Below are positions 8,659-18,065 of a stretch of 44,199 nucleotides of DNA, piece by piece. The stretch's first letter is position 1. Every line of letters begins with the position of its first letter. Location: NCBI GenBank assembly GCA_046341775.1, contig JBKDQQ010000003.1, positions 1-44,199 on the forward strand, in the 5' to 3' direction. The notes below the pieces were generated by a model. It ran no database searches. It was not told the DNA's origin and saw nothing but the letters and a program-made list of their open reading frames with translations. This stretch comes from SXXH01 sp041165735. Lineage in GTDB: Bacteria; Planctomycetota; UBA1135; GCA-002686595. Made by a program: the position numbers and the translations under genes.

Positions 8659-9009
8659 TCAGACGCTCATCCGCATGACTTCGCGGTAGGCATCGACAAA
8701 TTTGTTCCGGACCTCGAGGGCAAAACGCAGGCCAAGCTCGGCTTCCTTCAACTTGGAAGCCGCCTCGTGGAAGTCGGAGACCTGGCCGGACAGGACCTGG
8801 TCCACCAACTGGTCGCCGGACTTGACGGTCTGGTCGACCGACTTGATGGCCTCGCCCAGCGACGGCCCGAAGGCCCCCTGGGCCTCGGCCGTCCCGGAAA
8901 CGGGCTTGGCGGCCCCTTCCGCGCGGCCGAGCGCCTCGGAGTGGCGCTTGAGCGCCGCCTCGATGGCGGCCCGCGCGAGGCCCGAACGATCACCGATGCC
9001 GTCGACCAT
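8659..9009 (-). CDS. fliE: Flagellar hook-basal body protein FliE
   Basis: The 116-residue protein ends with the FliE signature: a helix-loop-helix with LKEAELGLRFALEVRNKFVDAYREVMRMSV, where the RNK-x-V-x-A-Y-x-E-x-MRM core is diagnostic. FliE joins the MS ring to the proximal rod and the export gate. The N-terminal half is variable, as usual. It sits between flgC and fliF in the standard order flgB-flgC-fliE-fliF. Confidence 0.93.
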   Translation of the reverse strand: MVDGIGDRSGLARAAIEAALKRHSEALGRAEGAAKPVSGTAEAQGAFGPSLGEAIKSVDQTVKSGDQLVDQVLSGQVSDFHEAASKLKEAELGLRFALEVRNKFVDAYREVMRMSV

Positions 9010-9041
9010 GGTTGTTCAGCTTCCCTTGCTCGAGCCGCGGC

Positions 9042-9467
9042 TCACTGCGCCATCCGCAGGGCGCGCTCGGCCATGCGCACGAAGTTGTCCTGCGCGTTCA
9101 TGTTGGCCTCGTAGGCCCGCGTGGACGCGATGAGGTCGGCCATCTCCTGCGTGGGGTTGACGTTGGGCATGCGCACCATGCCGTCGGCGTCCGCGTCGGG
9201 ATGGTCGGGCTTGTGGAGCATCTCGAAGGGCGTCTTCATGTCCTGCGCGACGCGCGCGACAGGCATGGAGGCCCCGTCGCCGCGCGCGTGCTTGTCCACG
9301 ATCGAGGCGAAGGTCACCACCTCGCGGCGGTAGGGTCCTCCGTCCTCGGTGCGCGTCACCTGCGCGTTGGCGATGTTCCTCGCGATCACGTCCATGCGCA
9401 CGCGCTCGGCGGCCATGCCGGCCGACGCGGTGCGCATCGAGGTGAAGAGCTTCTGCAGCGGGTTCAT
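9042..9467 (-). CDS. flgC: Proximal rod protein FlgC
   Basis: This 141-residue rod protein has the conserved N-terminal helix with the 'ANAxT' type motif (MRMDVIARNIANAQVTRTEDGGPYRREVVTF). Its C-terminal coil (MPNVNPTQEMADLIASTRAYEANMNAQDNFVRMAERALRM) is the FlgC/FlgG family signature. Together with FlgB it makes the first rod turns above FliE. Length and both domains are standard. The start ATG is at 9467, 3 bases after the flgB stop. Confidence 0.94.
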   Translation of the reverse strand: MNPLQKLFTSMRTASAGMAAERVRMDVIARNIANAQVTRTEDGGPYRREVVTFASIVDKHARGDGASMPVARVAQDMKTPFEMLHKPDHPDADADGMVRMPNVNPTQEMADLIASTRAYEANMNAQDNFVRMAERALRMAQ

Positions 9468-9470
9468 GGA

Positions 9471-9833
9471 TCAGCGTCCTTCCTGGATGGCGATCTGGAC
9501 CAGCGAGTGGCGGCCGTCGAGCATCTGCGCGTAGAGCTGGTAGGCCAGCAGGTTCTCGCGCATCGCGTTGACCTCCGACTCGAGGTGCACGTTGTTGCCG
9601 TCGGGGCCCGCGGGAGTGGCGCGGTCCTCGACCACCTGCGGGCGCACGGCCTCCAATCCCTCGCCGCCGCGCGCCAGGCGCGCGGCCACGAGCTCCTCGA
9701 ACCGCACGTCGCGCCGGACGTAGCCCGGCACCGACTGGTTGGCGATGTTCTCGGAGAGGACCTTGGCCCGCTGCGTGGCGGCCGACATGAGCCGCAAGAG
9801 GAGCTGGTCGCGATCGGGTCCGACGGCGTCCAT
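9471..9833 (-). CDS. flgB: Proximal rod protein FlgB
   Basis: The 120-residue protein shows the FlgB N-terminal motif (RAKVLSENIANQSVPGYVRRDVRFEELVAARL). It also has the C-terminal SEVNAMRENLLAYQLYAQMLDGRHSLVQIAIQ region, where FlgB normally has 'E.A.L..T.L.Y...'. The middle is short, as in all FlgB. It is the first structural gene after the activator at 9841-11220 (gap of 7 bases), so the regulator and the basal-body genes are co-transcribed. Confidence 0.92.
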   Translation of the reverse strand: MDAVGPDRDQLLLRLMSAATQRAKVLSENIANQSVPGYVRRDVRFEELVAARLARGGEGLEAVRPQVVEDRATPAGPDGNNVHLESEVNAMRENLLAYQLYAQMLDGRHSLVQIAIQEGR

Positions 9834-9840
9834 GGGAACC

Positions 9841-11220
<1,380 letters not shown>

Positions 11221-11233
11221 GGGTCGTTCTCTC

Positions 11234-12400
11234 TCAGGCGATGTGGAGCGGGATGTGGATCGAGACTTCGGCGCCTCCCGCGGACGCCTTGGTCGGGGAC
11301 ACTTCGAAGCGACCGCCATGCAGGTCGGCGATCGTGTGGACGAGGGCCAGGCCGAGGCCGGTGCCTTCGGCGCGCGTCGTGAAGAACGGCTCGGCGACGC
11401 GCCGCGCGAGCTCGCGCGGGATGCCGGGGCCGCCGTCCTTCACGCGCAGGGCGAGTTCCGCGCCTTCGACGCGGCATTCGACGCGCACCCAGCCGCCGCG
11501 CGGCTGCGCCTGGATGGCGTTCGCCACGAGGTTGCGCAGCGCCTGGCGCAGCTTGATGCGGTCGCAGCGGAAGGCGGGCGCGTCGACGACGCACTCGACC
11601 TTCCAATCGGAGGCGCGTTCGGCCGGCGCGACGCGCAGCGCGCTGGCGATGGCCTCCTCGACCATCCCGCGCGGCTCGACGAGCTCCAGCGAGAGCCGCT
11701 CGCGCGAGGCGAGGCTCGTCATGCTGGAGATGATCTGGTCCGCCTCGTGGGCGCCCTCGCAGATGCGCGCCGCGTAGCGCGCGGCCTTGCCGTCGGCGGG
11801 CAGCTCGCGCTTCAGCAGCTCGGCGAAGCCGCGCACGGCGTTGAGCGGGTTGCGGATCTCGTGGGCGATGCCGCCGGCCATGTTGCCGAGGGCCGCCATC
11901 TTCGACTGCGAGCGCACGCGCTCCTCGAGGTCCTCGACGGCCGTGCGATCGTCGACGATCTCGACCGATCCGCGCTGGGCGCCGTGCGCGTCGCGGATCT
12001 CCGACCAGCGCGAGGCCAGCACGCGGCGACGACCTTCGACCTCGACTTCGCGGCATTCGCCCGAGGCCTGGCGGCCCGACAGGTGCGCGTGCGCGCCGGC
12101 GGCCACGAGCGAGGCTTCGCTCGCGCCCAGGATGGCGCAGGCCGATTGGTTGGCGCGCACGATGCGGCCGGATTCGTCGCGCACGACGACTCCGCTCGGA
12201 AGCGCGGCGAGGATCGCGTCCAGCTCCGCGACCTTGCGGGCGAGCTCCTCGTTGGCGACGACCAATTCGTGCTCGACCCGCTCGGCGCGGCGCGCGAGCT
12301 TGTCGTAGCTCGAGAGGAGCTCCTGCGAGATCGCCGACAGCGACCGCACGACCTCCCCGGCGTCGAACGACGCCGATTGGACTTCGTCCACGCGCGTCAC
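11234..12400 (-). CDS. Soluble PAS-containing sensor histidine kinase, FlrB/FleS-like
   Basis: The 388-residue protein has no membrane segment. It has an N-terminal coiled coil (about 20-60), a PAS domain (about 61-150, LDAILAALPSGVVVRDESGRIVRANQSA), then HisKA with His180 in GGIAHEIRNPLNAVRGF. The HATPase_c domain carries N box RNLVANAIQ, G1 VKDGGPGIP, F box PFFTTRAEGTGLGLA and G2. It should phosphorylate the adjacent regulator. A cytoplasmic kinase in a flagellar operon fits one that senses assembly of the export apparatus or basal body, as FlgS does in epsilonproteobacteria (inference). The GTG at 12400 overlaps the upstream stop (GTGA) and is the preferred start. Confidence 0.9.
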   Translation of the reverse strand: MTRVDEVQSASFDAGEVVRSLSAISQELLSSYDKLARRAERVEHELVVANEELARKVAELDAILAALPSGVVVRDESGRIVRANQSACAILGASEASLVAAGAHAHLSGRQASGECREVEVEGRRRVLASRWSEIRDAHGAQRGSVEIVDDRTAVEDLEERVRSQSKMAALGNMAGGIAHEIRNPLNAVRGFAELLKRELPADGKAARYAARICEGAHEADQIISSMTSLASRERLSLELVEPRGMVEEAIASALRVAPAERASDWKVECVVDAPAFRCDRIKLRQALRNLVANAIQAQPRGGWVRVECRVEGAELALRVKDGGPGIPRELARRVAEPFFTTRAEGTGLGLALVHTIADLHGGRFEVSPTKASAGGAEVSIHIPLHIA

Positions 12401-13119
12401 GGCTTCGAGCCCTCCACCACGCGCGGCTGCATCCGCACGCCGAAGTCGCGGCGCCAGCGCAGGAACTCGAGGTCGTCCTGCGCGCGCTGCTTGTAGTCGC
12501 CAGCGGCGGGATGACGCGCGCACTCCTCGTACGCCGCGATCGCCTCGGCGACCTTGTCGAGGCGCTCGAAGGCGCGGCCGCGCCAGTACGCGGCGCGCGG
12601 ATCGTCCTTCAGCTCGGCCAGCGCCTTGAGGCAGTCCTCGTGGCGTCCGGCGCGGAAGGCGTTCATGCCCTGGCGCAGCGGGTCGACGCGGAAGCCGAGC
12701 TCGACCGCCGTGCGCGCCTCCGGCGCGGGCGTCGCGGCGCGCGGCGCGGCGCTCGGGGACAGTTGGCGCAGCTGCGCCTCGGTCAGCCCCGTGGTGACCG
12801 CCGCGAAGGGCGAGGCGACGCCGCTCGCGGCGCCGTCGTGGATCGACTGCAGGCGCGACACCTCGTCGCGCAAGGCGGCGAGCCGCTCGTCGGCCTGCAC
12901 CGCCGGCAGGTCCGCCGGCTGCGTGGCGTGCTTGGCCTGCGCGAGCGCCTCGGGCTCGCCGGCGGCGACGCGCGGAGCCAGCCCCGCGAGGGACTCGAGC
13001 GCGCGCACCGTCTCCTCGAGCGAACCCGCGAGGTCCTGCGCCTGCGGGGCCAGCGTCAACGCCGGCACGGCGAGGAGCGCGGCGGCGACGCTCGACGTGG
13101 CGAAGTTCCAGTTCATCAT
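12397..13119 (-). CDS. Exported coiled-coil/TPR protein of unknown function (CpoB-like layout)
   Basis: The 240-residue protein begins with a signal peptide-like segment (FATSSVAAALLAVPALTLAPQAQ, about 6-28). A coiled coil follows (about 75-95: DERLAALRDEVSRLQSIHDG), then an Ala/Pro linker and C-terminal TPR-type helices (about 160-220: LRQGMNAFRAGRHEDCLKALAELKDDPRAAYWRGRAFERLDKVAEAIAAYEECAR). The layout is like CpoB/YbgF, which is periplasmic, but no specific family is recognised. The first ATG (13119) overlaps the preceding stop in ATGA, and its own stop overlaps the kinase start in GTGA. It is therefore locked into stoichiometric translation with both neighbours. A role in a periplasmic scaffold feeding the kinase is a guess. 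Confidence 0.7.
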   Translation of the reverse strand: MMNWNFATSSVAAALLAVPALTLAPQAQDLAGSLEETVRALESLAGLAPRVAAGEPEALAQAKHATQPADLPAVQADERLAALRDEVSRLQSIHDGAASGVASPFAAVTTGLTEAQLRQLSPSAAPRAATPAPEARTAVELGFRVDPLRQGMNAFRAGRHEDCLKALAELKDDPRAAYWRGRAFERLDKVAEAIAAYEECARHPAAGDYKQRAQDDLEFLRWRRDFGVRMQPRVVEGSKP

Positions 13120-14537
13120 CGCAGTCGTCCTCCGAAGGCGTCGGCGGCGAGATCCCACATCTCGCGCGCCTCGTACAACTCGCCCGCGACCAGGCACAGG
13201 CGGCGGCGCGACGCGTCGATGGCGGTGCGCTCGAGCGCGTCCCTCACGACGAGCACGGCGCGCTCGATGCCATGCGCCTCGTCGGCGCAGCGGGCGGCGA
13301 GCTCGACGGCCTCCAGCCAAGCGGCCTCGTCGAGGCCGCCGCGCTCGGCGACCAGCGGTTCGGCGACGACGAGGGCGCGTTCCCATGCGCCTTCCTCGCG
13401 CAGCTCGCGCGCTCGCTCGAGGCGCGCGGGGGCGGCCAACTGCGCCAGCGAGGCCTCGGATCCGAGCGTGTCGCGCGCCTTGGCGGCGAGGGCCTCGATC
13501 TCGCCCGAGGCGGCGGTGCCCTTGGCCACGCGTTCCAGGAACAGCAACCCCAGCAGGTCGCCGTCGAGCTCCGCGGCGCGCGCGGCTTCGCGCAAGTGGC
13601 GCGCGCGCGCCGTGCCTTCGAGCCTGGCGGCCGAGGAGAACCACAGACGCGCCGCTTCGCCGTGCATTCCGGCGGCGGAGGCGATTCCCGCGTGCAATTC
13701 GAGCGCGTCCGCGCGTTCGACGCGCAGCGGATCGAGGCGCGCGGCTTCGCGCAGCGCGCCCAGGGCGTCGATCGCGCGTCCGGCGACCTGCAACGCGCGG
13801 GCCTTCGCCAGCAGGCGCTCGACCAGTTCGTCGGGGCCGGCGAGGGGATGCAGTTGCTCGAGCGACTCGAGGATGCTCAGGGCCAGGTGCCCGTCGCCCT
13901 TCATCGACCAGGCGCGGGCGAGTCCGAGCCGGGCCTCGGTCTGCCACGGGTGCCGAGCGCCGTGGTTGGCGAGTTGCGACCACGCCACCGCGGCGTCGCT
14001 CCATTCGCCTTCGAGCTCCAGCGAGCGGCCGGCGAAGAGCAGCGCCTCGGCGGCCTCCATGGTCGTCGAGTGCGAGGCGACCAGCGCTTGCCAGTGCACC
14101 CGCGCGCCGGCGGCGTTGCCGCGGGCTTGTTCGGCCTTGCCCAGCGCGAGGCGCGCCTTGGCGGCCTCGGGACGGTCGGGATGGACGCGCACGGCGCGCA
14201 ACCAGGCCAGCTCGGCCTCTTCGGCGGCGTCCACCGGCGCGTGCAGGACGATCGCGTCCTGCTCGAGGCGCGCGTCGAGGCCCGCGCAGCCCGCCAGCAC
14301 GCGCAAGCACTGCTCGAGCGGACGATCGCGCAGGTCCAAGTCGACCAGCGCGTCGGCGCGCACCGAGGCGAGGCCCTCGATCTTGCGGCCGCCGAGCTGG
14401 GCCAGGCGGCGCAACGCGTCCTCCACGCGCACGCCGCGGCCGGCGAGCGTGCACAAGGTCTCGCCGTCCTCGACGCGCAGCGTCGCGGCGAACTCGGCTT
14501 GCGCCGGAGCCAAGGCGAGCAGCAGGGCGGCGATCAT
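13116..14537 (-). CDS. Exported STN-domain protein with TPR repeats, unknown function
   Basis: The 473-residue protein has a short signal peptide (MIAALLLALAPAQA, 1-14). Residues about 36-100 then match a secretin/TonB short N-terminal (STN) fold: VEDALRRLAQLGG..., LVDLDLRDRPLEQCLRVLAGCAGL, ending in the strand DAIVLHA. The remaining 370 residues are TPR-like helical repeats (for example AKARLALGKAEQARGNAAGARVHWQALV and EARLGLARAWSMKGDGHLALSILESL). STN domains normally sit in outer-membrane secretins and TonB receptors; here no barrel or secretin core follows. The ATG at 14537 overlaps the upstream stop (ATGA). The domain call is from pattern recognition, and the function is unknown. Confidence 0.72.
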   Translation of the reverse strand: MIAALLLALAPAQAEFAATLRVEDGETLCTLAGRGVRVEDALRRLAQLGGRKIEGLASVRADALVDLDLRDRPLEQCLRVLAGCAGLDARLEQDAIVLHAPVDAAEEAELAWLRAVRVHPDRPEAAKARLALGKAEQARGNAAGARVHWQALVASHSTTMEAAEALLFAGRSLELEGEWSDAAVAWSQLANHGARHPWQTEARLGLARAWSMKGDGHLALSILESLEQLHPLAGPDELVERLLAKARALQVAGRAIDALGALREAARLDPLRVERADALELHAGIASAAGMHGEAARLWFSSAARLEGTARARHLREAARAAELDGDLLGLLFLERVAKGTAASGEIEALAAKARDTLGSEASLAQLAAPARLERARELREEGAWERALVVAEPLVAERGGLDEAAWLEAVELAARCADEAHGIERAVLVVRDALERTAIDASRRRLCLVAGELYEAREMWDLAADAFGGRLR

Positions 14538-15316
14538 CGGACGGTCGTTCCTTCCTGGTCCGCCTGGGCCTGCCACGACGAGGCCACGAGGTAGAGCGCC
14601 TCGGCCTCGACAGCGGGGCGGCGGGCGGCGTCCAGCGCGTCGATGCGCGCGAGGAGGCGCGACAAGCGCGCGCGCGCCTCGCCATGGCGACCGAGCGCGA
14701 GCTCCTCCTTCGCGAGGCGCAACGCGGCGGCTTCCGGCTCCTCGAGCGGCGCGGCGCGCTGCTCGAGCGCCTCCGGCGCGGGCGAGCCGCGCACGTCGAG
14801 TTCGGCGAGGCGACGGCCTTGCTCGGCGAGGTGCTGGTTCTGCTCGGCGATGCGCTCGGCGTTGCGCGCGAGCTCCGCGCGCATCTCCTCTACGCCCGCG
14901 CCCATCGTCGTGGTGGCGTTCCAGAACAGCGCGGCCACCAGCAGGTTGGCCGCGACGGCGGCGCCCACCATGGCCAGCATGGGCTTGCTCGAACGAGCTT
15001 GCGCGGGGCGCGGCGCGGGCGCGCGTTCGACTTCCAGGAGCTCGGGCGCGACGCGCTCGATGTGCTCGACCAGCGCGCTCGCCTTGGCGACCGCCTCCTC
15101 GGCGGCGACGGTGGCGGAGCTCGCGGGCGTCGCGACGGGCGCGCGCTCGGCCGGAGCCTCAGCGGCGCGGGGCGCACCGGCTTCGGCCGGCTTGGCGGGC
15201 TCGGCGGCGACGGGCTTCACTTCCTTGACGCCCTCCAAGGTCATCTCGACGACCGGGAACGAGAACAGGTCCTCGTCGAGGTCGAAGGCTTCCTTGGCGT
15301 CTCCCTTGGCGGCCAT
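14534..15316 (-). CDS. Single-pass membrane protein with periplasmic coiled coil, unknown function
   Basis: The 260-residue protein has a cytoplasmic Ala/Pro-rich N-terminal half (about 1-110, beginning MAAKGDAKEAFDLDEDLFSFPVVEM) and one transmembrane helix (PMLAMVGAAVAANLLVAALFW, about 112-132). A coiled coil follows (AGVEEMRAELARNAERIAEQNQHLAEQGRRL), then a short helical repeat (LRLAKEELALGRHGEARARLSRLLARIDALD) resembling one TPR. Topology suggests a link between cytoplasm and periplasm. It is followed by the STN-TPR protein in an ATGA overlap, so the three accessory proteins probably form one complex. No known family recognised. Confidence 0.7.
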   Translation of the reverse strand: MAAKGDAKEAFDLDEDLFSFPVVEMTLEGVKEVKPVAAEPAKPAEAGAPRAAEAPAERAPVATPASSATVAAEEAVAKASALVEHIERVAPELLEVERAPAPRPAQARSSKPMLAMVGAAVAANLLVAALFWNATTTMGAGVEEMRAELARNAERIAEQNQHLAEQGRRLAELDVRGSPAPEALEQRAAPLEEPEAAALRLAKEELALGRHGEARARLSRLLARIDALDAARRPAVEAEALYLVASSWQAQADQEGTTVR

Positions 15317-15320
15317 GGGC

Positions 15321-16304
15321 TCAGCTCCAAAGGGCCTTGCGCGCCGAGCGCGAGGCGTCGTGCGACAACAAGCGGCCGGCCACCACGGCCAGCGCGGGGT
15401 TCAGGTGGACGGTCTCGTCGGCGCGGATGGCGTCGAGCACGCGGCGCGCGGTCTCGGGCGTCGTCCAGTCGGCGTCCGACAGGTCGAGCACGCCGTCGTC
15501 GGCGAAGCTCGCGTTCCACGGCGTGAAGCGCAGCGTGGCGCGCGCGCCGCGGCCGGGGGCGGACTCCACCCGCAGGTCCTCGGCGAGCGCCAGCGCGCGG
15601 GCCAGGCCGCTGCCGGCGACGCCATCGAGGCCGGTCGACGCGGGTTCGAAGCCCACGCCGTCGTCGGAGACGACGATCACGAGGTCGCGGCCCTCGAAGC
15701 GCGCCGCGAGGTCGATGCGGGCCGCGCGTCCATGGCGCCAGGCGTTGTCAAGGATTTCAGACAGGGCCGATCCGATGCGGGCGCGGCAGGCGGCGCCCAC
15801 GCCGCGGGCCAGCGTGCGCGCGACGAGCTCGGCGACGAGGCGCGAGCAGGCCTCGGGCGCGCCCGCGCACGATCCGCGCCAGCCGGATTCGGCGGCCTGG
15901 TTGTTCGATGCGTCCGCCGCGGCCGCGGGCGCGCCTTCGACGGCGCGCACCAGTTCGTCGGGACGGAAGGGCTTGGCGAGGTACTCGGCCACCCCGAGCT
16001 TGAGGGCCGCGCGGCACGATTCGACGCCCGCGTCGCCCGTCGTGACGATCGCGTGCGGCGTTTCGCCCCGCGCGCGCTTCTTCGCCAGCACTTCGAGGCC
16101 GCTGCCCGAGGGCAGCGACACGTCGGCCACCACCACATCGTGCCCGCTTTCGACGAGCGCTTCGTGCACGTCGCCGACCACGGTCACCACATGTCCGCGG
16201 CGCGACAGCAAGGTCGCCAAGGCCTGCGCGGTGGCGCGCTCGTCCTCGACCAGCAGCACCTTCAAGGAGCGGCGCGCTGCGGCGGTGTCGGTGGCGTTGG
16301 TCAT
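15321..16304 (-). CDS. Response-regulator receiver fused to a HATPase_c (RsbW-like) domain
   Basis: The 327-residue protein starts with a complete REC domain (about 14-130): acidic pair E20-D21, phospho-acceptor Asp61 (VVVADVSLPSGSG), Thr in AIVTTGDAG and Lys in YLAKPFRPDEL. After a linker comes a GHKL ATPase (about 165-270) with N box ALSEILDNAWRHG, G1 VSDDGVGFEP and G2 GSGLARALALAE. There is no HisKA/DHp helix, so it is not an ordinary hybrid kinase; the ATPase looks like anti-sigma/serine-kinase types. A 55-residue C-terminal tail is unassigned. It ends 4 bases before the membrane protein gene. A phospho-gated anti-sigma or protein kinase role is possible but unproven. Confidence 0.82.
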   Translation of the reverse strand: MTNATDTAAARRSLKVLLVEDERATAQALATLLSRRGHVVTVVGDVHEALVESGHDVVVADVSLPSGSGLEVLAKKRARGETPHAIVTTGDAGVESCRAALKLGVAEYLAKPFRPDELVRAVEGAPAAAADASNNQAAESGWRGSCAGAPEACSRLVAELVARTLARGVGAACRARIGSALSEILDNAWRHGRAARIDLAARFEGRDLVIVVSDDGVGFEPASTGLDGVAGSGLARALALAEDLRVESAPGRGARATLRFTPWNASFADDGVLDLSDADWTTPETARRVLDAIRADETVHLNPALAVVAGRLLSHDASRSARKALWS

Positions 16305-16607
16305 GGAAGGCGATTCCGGACCCGGGGAGTTCCTTCCCTCGGGACACCGCCTCTTTCGTCACGACCGCGCGCTCGCCTTGACCCCGACGGGCTCCAAACC
16401 CGCACTTTCTTCCGGGTGGAGGACTGTTTTTCCCACGGTGGAGCCCGGCTTGCGCCGCCTTCGTCTGGATGCAATTTGTGTTTAAGTCATTACGAGATAT
16501 CTATTTGCGTCGACTATCAAGAGATCGACCTGCTTCTCCAGCGCTTTTCCTAAGGCCCTTGGCCCCACGACGGCGCACGTCGGCGGCCGCCAGCCCGATT
16601 CCCCGCT
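16305..16607. promoter_or_regulatory. Intergenic region with an AT-rich island, likely promoter of the minus-strand operon
   Basis: This 303-base gap contains no gene I can support. Most of it is GC-rich, but about 16465-16520 is strikingly AT-rich for this genome, with an AGATATCT palindrome near 16494 and several TTTAAG/ATTTGC stretches. That is the sort of patch used by RNA polymerase or an activator upstream of the REC-HATPase operon on the minus strand. A TTGATA-like box is visible on the minus strand, but no correctly spaced -10 or -24/-12 element could be assigned. Confidence 0.4.
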
Positions 16608-17960
16608 TCAGGCCCCGGGAGTTCCCTGCCAAGCCTTCAGCTTCTTGTGGAGCGTGGCCCGGTTCAGACCGAGTTCGCGCGCCGCCTGCGAGCGATTGCC
16701 GCCGCAACGCTGCAGGGCGCGCAGGATCAGCACGCGCTCGGCCGCCTCCAGCGTGAGGTGCTCGAGGTCGCCCACCGACCCGCCCGTCGCGGACGCGTCG
16801 AGTCCGAGGTCGGCGACGCGCACGAGGGCGTCGCGCGCCGAAAGCACGGCGCGCTCGACGGTGTTCTTCAGCTCGCGCACGTTGCCGGGCCAGCCGTGGC
16901 GGCGCAGGCGCTCCAGCGCCTCGGGTTCGAAGCCGCCGCCGGAGAGACCCAGCTCGGCGGCGAAGCGCGCCCGCAGGTGCTCTGCCAGCAACGGCACGTC
17001 CTCGCCGCGCGCGCGCAGCGGAGGCACCTGCACGGAGAGCACGTTCAACCGGTAGTACAGGTCCTCGCGGAAGCGGCCCGCGGCGACCTCGGCCTCGAGG
17101 TCGCGGTTGGTGGCGGCGACGATGCGCACGTCGGCGGCCAGGTCGACGACGCCGCCGACCCTGCGGTAGGTGCGCTCCTGCAGCACGCGCAGGAACTTGG
17201 CCTGCAGCACGGGCGCCATCTCGCCGACCTCGTCCAGGAAGAGCGTGCCGCCCTCGGCCGCGCCGTAGAGTCCCTCGCGGCCGCCCGCGGCCGCGCCGGT
17301 GAAGGCGCCGGATTCGTAGCCGAACAACTCGGCCTCCATCAGCTCGGGCGAGACCGCGGCGCAGTTGAGCGCCACGAACGGGCCTTCGGCGCGCGCGCCG
17401 CGCGCATGGATCTCGCGGGCCACGAGTTCCTTGCCCGTGCCCGACTCGCCCAGCACCAGCACTGTGGTGCGCGGGGCGGCGGCCACGCGCACGATCGCCT
17501 CGCGCACGGCCTCGATGGCGCGCGAGGACCCGAGGATCGGACCAGCGCGCAAGGCGCCGAGGTCCGCGCGCAGCCTGTCGCGTTCCCTTGACACGCCGCG
17601 CAAGCGCAGCGCGCGCACGATGGCCGCCTCGAGCATGGCCGCGTCCGCGGGCTTCTGCAGGAAGTCGGCCGCGCCGGCGCGCATCGCCTCGACGGCGGCG
17701 GAGACGTCGGCGCGACCTGTGAGCACGACGACGGCCGGGGCCTCCGGCAGGCGGCGCAGCTCGGGCAGCACCTCGAGTCCGCCGCCGCCTTCCATGTGCA
17801 GGTCCAGCAGCACCAGGTCGCAGGGCGCCTTCTTCAACGCCGCCAGCGCGGCGCGCCCGCCCTCCGCTTCGTGCACTTCGTGCCCGAGCGCGGAAAGCAG
17901 CGCGCGCAACGCGCGCCGCAGCGGCGCTTCGTCGTCGACCACGAGGATGCGGACCTTCAC
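16608..17960 (-). CDS. Second sigma-54 dependent response regulator (NtrC family)
   Basis: The 450-residue protein has REC (Asp53 in LVLLDLHMEGGGG, Lys103). Its AAA+ domain has Walker A GESGTGKE (171-178) and GAFTGA at 218-223. A Fis-type HTH closes the protein (CGGNRSQAARELGLNRATLHKKLKAWQ). All phosphorylation and sigma-54 residues are intact, so unlike FlrA/FleQ it is not a degenerate master regulator. It has no adjacent dedicated kinase; the kinase at 11234-12400 or an unlinked one may serve it. It is divergent from the first flagellin gene with 216 bases between starts, and separated from the rest of the minus-strand run by about 300 bases. Confidence 0.9.
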   Translation of the reverse strand: MKVRILVVDDEAPLRRALRALLSALGHEVHEAEGGRAALAALKKAPCDLVLLDLHMEGGGGLEVLPELRRLPEAPAVVVLTGRADVSAAVEAMRAGAADFLQKPADAAMLEAAIVRALRLRGVSRERDRLRADLGALRAGPILGSSRAIEAVREAIVRVAAAPRTTVLVLGESGTGKELVAREIHARGARAEGPFVALNCAAVSPELMEAELFGYESGAFTGAAAGGREGLYGAAEGGTLFLDEVGEMAPVLQAKFLRVLQERTYRRVGGVVDLAADVRIVAATNRDLEAEVAAGRFREDLYYRLNVLSVQVPPLRARGEDVPLLAEHLRARFAAELGLSGGGFEPEALERLRRHGWPGNVRELKNTVERAVLSARDALVRVADLGLDASATGGSVGDLEHLTLEAAERVLILRALQRCGGNRSQAARELGLNRATLHKKLKAWQGTPGA

Positions 17961-18041
17961 GGATTGAACTCTACCTCGCCGGGGCGCGGCCTTCCGCGTC
18001 CGTCGTCCGGCGCGAGCCGGAAAAGGATTCCACCTCGACTT

Positions 18042-18058
18042 CCGCGGAAAAACCGCGG
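18042..18058. repeat. Perfect inverted repeat CCGCGG-aaaaa-CCGCGG upstream of flagellin 1
   Basis: Two self-complementary CCGCGG hexamers flank five A residues, giving a 17-base palindromic structure in the gap between the divergent regulator and flagellin genes. It lies 24 bases upstream of the putative flagellin -10 box. It could be an operator or a remnant terminator stem; the motif was not seen in front of the second flagellin. Confidence 0.4.
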
Positions 18059-18065
18059 CGCGCCC

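Noticed and set aside
16410..16460. GG-N10-GC match on the minus strand as a sigma-54 promoter for the REC-HATPase operon
   Set aside because: Only the invariant dinucleotides fit; the remaining -24/-12 bases do not, and such matches are common by chance here.
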